A DNA stretch of 64,000 nucleotides, taken from NCBI GenBank assembly GCA_964564015.1, contig CAZLZR010000001.1, positions 133,046-197,045 of the forward strand. The letters run 5' to 3'. This document shows positions 60,533-64,000 of this stretch, piece by piece. Position 1 is the stretch's first letter, and each line of letters starts with the position of its first letter. The notes beneath the pieces are model-generated. The model was given only the letters and a program-made list of their open reading frames with translations. It was not told the DNA's origin and did not search any database. The position numbers and the translations under genes were made by a program. Source of the DNA: Acetivibrio sp964564015. GTDB taxonomy: Bacteria; Bacillota; Clostridia; Acetivibrionales; Acetivibrionaceae.

Positions 60533-61360
60533 ATGGATTTATGGTACACGGAATTTCAAACACCCGGTGTTGGCATTACATGTAAGACAAAAAAGACTTA
60601 TCATACAGAAAAAACTGAATTTCAGGATCTTGCGCTGATAGAGACAGAACAGTTTGGTAGAATGCTTGTATTAGATGGTACAGTCCAGACAACTATAGAA
60701 GATGAGTTTGTATATCATGAAATGATTTCTCACGTTCCGCTTTTTACACATAAAAACCCCAAAAAGGTTCTTGTAATCGGTGGTGGTGACGGTGGGGCAA
60801 TAAGAGAAATAATAAAACACCCTTCCGTTGAAAAGGCGGTACTTTGCGAAATAGACGGACGTGTTATAGAAGTTTCAAAGGAATACCTTCCCGAGATAAG
60901 CTGCGCTCTCAGTGACAAAAGGGTAGAGGTGTTGGTTGCTGACGGTATAAAATATGTTCAGGATAACAAAAATGAGTTCGACGTTATAATGGTTGATTCT
61001 ACAGACCCGGTAGGGCCAGCTGTAGGATTGTTTGCTGTTGATTTTTACAAGGCTATATTTGATGCGCTCAAAGAAGATGGAATATTCGTTGCACAGACAG
61101 AGTCACCGTTTTTTCACAAGGAATTGATCAAGAATGTGTATAAGGACGTAAGTTCATTATTCACCATTACGAGGCTATATACCTGTGCAATTCCTACATA
61201 TCCGAGCGGATTCTGGAGCTTTACAATGGGTTCAAAGAAATATGACCCTCTTGAAACCGATATAACAAAAATACCTGAGTTAGATACCAAGTATTACTGC
61301 GCTGAGCTACATAAAGCAGTATTTGCTCTGCCGAAGTTTGCTAGAGATTTGGTTAAATAA
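60533..61360 (+). CDS. speE: Polyamine aminopropyltransferase (spermidine synthase)
   Basis: A 275-residue enzyme transferring aminopropyl from decarboxylated S-adenosylmethionine to putrescine. Start ATG 60533 behind AAGGAGTG. Markers: LVLDGTVQTTIEDEFVYHEM, LVIGGGDGGAIREI, VEKAVLCEIDGRVIEVSKEY, and the catalytic region DVIMVDSTDPVGPAVGLF. It precedes the agmatinase gene, which supplies putrescine. Confidence 0.95.
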   Translation: MDLWYTEFQTPGVGITCKTKKTYHTEKTEFQDLALIETEQFGRMLVLDGTVQTTIEDEFVYHEMISHVPLFTHKNPKKVLVIGGGDGGAIREIIKHPSVEKAVLCEIDGRVIEVSKEYLPEISCALSDKRVEVLVADGIKYVQDNKNEFDVIMVDSTDPVGPAVGLFAVDFYKAIFDALKEDGIFVAQTESPFFHKELIKNVYKDVSSLFTITRLYTCAIPTYPSGFWSFTMGSKKYDPLETDITKIPELDTKYYCAELHKAVFALPKFARDLVK

Positions 61361-61446
61361 GGGAGTACCCTTTGTGGTATCCTTTCCATAATATGGTGCC
61401 AAGAAAAATATACCTGTAAAATAATATGCTTGAAAGAGGTAAAAAA

Positions 61447-62319
61447 ATGAGTTTGAAAGATGGAAATTTGACACTGTCTACAAAGTTTATGGGCAGCACC
61501 GAAAGCTATGAGGAAGCATCTGTTGTTATGGTTGGGGTTCCCATGGATTTTACGTGCAGTTTCAGACCCGGCACAAGATTTGGTCCTCAAAAGATAAGAG
61601 AAGTGTCAATAGGAATTGAAGAATACAGTATTTATATGGATAAGAGCCTTGAGGATTTTGAATATTATGATTCAGGAGATCTGGATCTGCCTTTTGGCAA
61701 TGTTGAAAAAAGCCTTGACATGATAGGACAGGCTGCAAAAGAGATAATAGAGGATAATAAATTCCCGTTGTTTATAGGTGGTGAACACCTTATAAGTGTG
61801 CCTGTCATAAAAGAGGTATATAAAAAGTACGGGGACGAGCTTATTATTATTCACTTTGATGCTCATGCAGATTTGAGGGAAGGATATCTTGGATGCCCTA
61901 ATTCCCACGCCTCTGCCGTAAGAAGACTTGTTGACTTCATGCCAGGCAAAAACATTTACCAATTCGGTATCAGATCCGGTACCAGGGAAGAGTTTGAATA
62001 TGCAAAAGCGAATACCAATATGTATACAATTGAGGTACTTGAACCTCTGAAAAAGGTTGTTGACAAATTTAAGGACAAGCCTGTTTACTTTACCCTTGAT
62101 ATTGATGTTGTAGATCCTGCATATGCCAATGGAACAGGAACTCCTGAGCCTGGTGGAATATCTTCAAAGGAATTATTACAGACTTTGAACATTATCAAGG
62201 ATTTGAATATTGTAGGTTTTGACCTTGTTGAAGTATCACCACACTATGACCAGTCAGACAGGACTGCACTGCTGGCAGCAAAGGTGATACGAGATATGAT
62301 AATGATAGCCTTGAAATAG
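61447..62319 (+). CDS. speB: Agmatinase (SpeB)
   Basis: A 290-residue ureohydrolase cutting agmatine to putrescine and urea. Start ATG 61447 behind GAAAGAGG. Manganese ligands: His in FIGGEHLISVPV, the cluster in IHFDAHADLREGY and DIDVVDPAYANGTGTPEPGG. Together with speE it makes a short putrescine-spermidine unit; arginine decarboxylase and SAM decarboxylase are not in the window. Confidence 0.94.
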   Translation: MSLKDGNLTLSTKFMGSTESYEEASVVMVGVPMDFTCSFRPGTRFGPQKIREVSIGIEEYSIYMDKSLEDFEYYDSGDLDLPFGNVEKSLDMIGQAAKEIIEDNKFPLFIGGEHLISVPVIKEVYKKYGDELIIIHFDAHADLREGYLGCPNSHASAVRRLVDFMPGKNIYQFGIRSGTREEFEYAKANTNMYTIEVLEPLKKVVDKFKDKPVYFTLDIDVVDPAYANGTGTPEPGGISSKELLQTLNIIKDLNIVGFDLVEVSPHYDQSDRTALLAAKVIRDMIMIALK

Positions 62320-62376
62320 ATTTGGTTTTAAGGAGTATGGGAGCACGCTAAAAGATTTACTCATGAGGAGAATGAA

Positions 62377-62943
62377 ATGCCAAAAGTAGGGAATTCTTTA
62401 TCACAATCACATAAGTATATTGAGAATTTTGTTGAAGAAGGTGATATTGTAATTGACGCTACAGCAGGCAATGGCAATGATACTCTGTTCCTGGCGCAGC
62501 TTGTTGGAGGGAGAGGCCATGTATATTCCTTCGATATACAACAGATTGCCCTTGACAGAACGGCAGAAAAACTGGACAAAATTGAGTTGAGAGATAGGGT
62601 GGATCTCATTAAAGCCGGACATGAAAACCTTGACAAGTACGTGAAAAGTAATGTGAAAGCTGTAATGTTCAATCTTGGCTACTTGCCCGGTGGAGACCAT
62701 AACTTGGGAACCAGGGCTCAAACTACAATAACTGCATTAGAAAAGGCTATGGAACTATTGGTGGTAGGTGGAATAATCAGTATTGTGGTGTACCACGGTG
62801 GTGACAGCGGATTTGAAGAGAAAACTCAAGTTATGGAGTATTTAGAGAGAATTGATCCCAAAAAGTATCTTGTAATGAAGACGGAATTTATAAACCAAGT
62901 CAATTGCCCGCCTATACTGGCGTGTATCGAAAAAATTTCTTAA
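62377..62943 (+). CDS. mnmM: SAM-dependent methyltransferase, MnmM/YtqB type
   Basis: A 188-residue class I methyltransferase. SAM motif VIDATAGNGNDTLFLAQLVG, then VYSFDIQQIALDRTAEKL, and AVMFNLGYLPGGDHNLGT plus VVYHGGDSGFEEK typical of YtqB, which methylates wobble uridine derivatives in some Firmicutes tRNAs. ATG behind GAGGAGAATG. The assignment to tRNA is by family resemblance. Confidence 0.85.
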   Translation: MPKVGNSLSQSHKYIENFVEEGDIVIDATAGNGNDTLFLAQLVGGRGHVYSFDIQQIALDRTAEKLDKIELRDRVDLIKAGHENLDKYVKSNVKAVMFNLGYLPGGDHNLGTRAQTTITALEKAMELLVVGGIISIVVYHGGDSGFEEKTQVMEYLERIDPKKYLVMKTEFINQVNCPPILACIEKIS

Positions 62944-63051
62944 ACAGTGAAAAATAAATTCTGCGGTTGTTTAACTTCAGAGCGTATTTCATTAATTGCT
63001 TGTTATTTTAACTGTTTTGTGATATTTGTTTTTTTCCGGCAAACAAAATAT

Positions 63052-63077
63052 TGCTTCGACTAAGCTACAGTCGAAGC
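63052..63077 (-). terminator. Terminator of the PilZ gene, overlapping its stop codon
   Basis: Read on the minus strand: GCTTCGACT-GTAGCTT-AGTCGAAGC followed by AATATTTTG; the TAG stop of the PilZ gene lies in the loop. Confidence 0.7.
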
Positions 63078-63794
63078 AAAAATGTAGAAAACGATAAAAA
63101 ATATCAGGAACACTGTAATTGAATAAACCGTGTATTTTAGCCGGTTAAAGACTTTCCATTCCTGTTCGATAAAATTCTTTTGTTTTATCAGATATGCAAT
63201 AAGTTCATTGAGCAGAATGTTGTTATTGTTATCTATACTACACATTTGAAGCCCATAGGAGTAGGATTGGTTTTTTATCTTTTTGACTCTTATTACATTT
63301 GCCTGGAAATTCAGTTCTGTTTCCGGTGAAATAATTGATTTGACTGTTATAATAGAGTTTTCATCAATTGGTTCATTTGTGTAAATCATGCATCCATTCA
63401 GGCTTATGTCAATAATTTTTCCGGTAATTTCTTTGCCTGCTCCCGTAAATAAATTGCAACCGTAATTGACATTAAACCTTTCGTATTTTCTGTTGTTTTC
63501 ATAGTTCAGCACTTTATCTATTTGGACAGTAATGGCCTGTTTTCTTATAGATATAACCTTCTTGGCAATACTTCCGCAAAATAGAATCTCATTATTTTTA
63601 TCCATAGACTTGACAGTAATATTGCTGCCTTCAGCCAGATATTCTTTAAAATACCTTGCAGGCAGAAAAATTTCGGCTATGCTCTTGTCGAAATTTATGT
63701 AAGTAATTATTCCATGAACCCATTTTTGCTCATCGTTAATTGAGACCCTGCAAAATTTTGTTGAACTCTTCCTGTCAGATGAATATTTAGACAA
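63060..63794 (-). CDS. PilZ-domain protein with C-terminal membrane helix
   Basis: A 244-residue protein, TTG start behind AAAGGATGTG. A YcgR-like N-terminal beta domain (about 15-100) precedes the PilZ domain: c-di-GMP motif RKYERFNVNY supplies RxxxR, and DISLNGCMIY supplies DxSxxG. A single C-terminal membrane helix (about 220-242, YSITVFLIFFIVFYIFA) anchors it, which is unusual for YcgR-type proteins. Likely a c-di-GMP receptor at the membrane. The last 206 bases of the window hold its upstream region; no further gene is visible. Confidence 0.88.
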   Translation of the reverse strand: MSKYSSDRKSSTKFCRVSINDEQKWVHGIITYINFDKSIAEIFLPARYFKEYLAEGSNITVKSMDKNNEILFCGSIAKKVISIRKQAITVQIDKVLNYENNRKYERFNVNYGCNLFTGAGKEITGKIIDISLNGCMIYTNEPIDENSIITVKSIISPETELNFQANVIRVKKIKNQSYSYGLQMCSIDNNNNILLNELIAYLIKQKNFIEQEWKVFNRLKYTVYSITVFLIFFIVFYIFASTVA

Positions 63795-64000
63795 CTAAAT
63801 CACATCCTTTATAGGGAACTTGGTTAATATGAACATCGGCAAAATATGCAAATAACTAGAGGGAAACTTTTTGTTTTTGATATATGTTTTGAAAGCTTGT
63901 TTTGGGGAATAAATATTATGATGTAATAATTCTTCCGTTTATTTACACGGCTAACGCATGTATGTAATTATATGGAATACATATTAAAAACAGTTAAAAA

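Overview
The window is a contiguous AT-rich stretch of a spore-forming, Gram-positive anaerobe of the class Clostridia. Two gerA-type germination operons, two SpoIIM-family genes, ytfJ, a DacF-like carboxypeptidase, an S-layer (SLH) protein, ScpA/ScpB and frequent TTG/GTG starts behind strong AGGAGG-type ribosome sites support this. The gene order nudix - spoIIM - xerD - deoB - pyrimidine phosphorylase - dacF resembles the Bacillus sporulation-proximal cluster. The overall look is closest to the Acetivibrio/Ruminiclostridium (C. thermocellum) group, but that placement is inference. I see no prophage, CRISPR array or complete insertion sequence.

Layout. 0-3 kb: the end of a class B penicillin-binding protein, a hairpin-rich palindromic element, and two SPFH/band-7 membrane proteins. 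3-9 kb: cell-surface material (a lipoprotein with a carbohydrate-binding-like fold, a large SLH protein, a stalk-domain protein) plus three tiny membrane peptides, with a candidate structured RNA at about 7.14-7.35 kb. 8.5-14.2 kb: germination operon 1 (A-C-small-B), flanked by two paralogous lipoproteins. 14.5-17.7 kb: a 3D-domain protein, tRNA-Pro and hflK-hflC. 18-22.5 kb: germination operon 2 (A-B-C-small). 22.7-28 kb: a split CoA-dehydratase-activase-like pair, a MASE3/PAS histidine kinase, tRNA-Trp and a GGDEF protein. 28-33.6 kb: a cyclic-di-AMP riboswitch with terminator ahead of dapB, a ClC transporter, proC, rnhA and a nudix hydrolase. 33.8-40 kb: spoIIM, xerD, deoB, pdp, dacF. 40-47.5 kb: a membrane/MoxR locus (membrane protein, DUF4129, DUF4350, MoxR, DUF58, SpoIIM-like, RDD). 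47.6-63.8 kb: lysA behind a structured leader, an M28 peptidase, a DHH-CBS-tRNA nucleotidyltransferase, an M50 peptidase, trpS, scpA, scpB, DUF2953, ytfJ, rluB, a DUF1540 protein, speE-speB, mnmM-like and a PilZ protein.

How the genes fit together. Much of the window serves the envelope and the spore: peptidoglycan (PBP, DacF, DapB/LysA), germinant receptors and sporulation membrane proteins. Second messengers recur (c-di-AMP riboswitch on dapB, GGDEF protein, PilZ protein). DapB and LysA, two steps of the diaminopimelate/lysine route, lie in separate loci and each has a structured 5' leader: a recognisable c-di-AMP riboswitch for dapB and an unassigned leader with two competing hairpins for lysA.

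Unexplained structure. Six copies of a roughly 105-bp inverted-repeat element with pseudoknot-like stem order are scattered between genes, two of them touching stop codons. Two unrelated genes end in the same 43-46-bp palindrome that contains the stop codon and encodes a QIN-K-KF tail. A multi-stem RNA candidate lies between two related transmembrane micropeptide genes. Two germination operons each carry a small two-helix membrane protein resembling the D subunits known from Bacillus.
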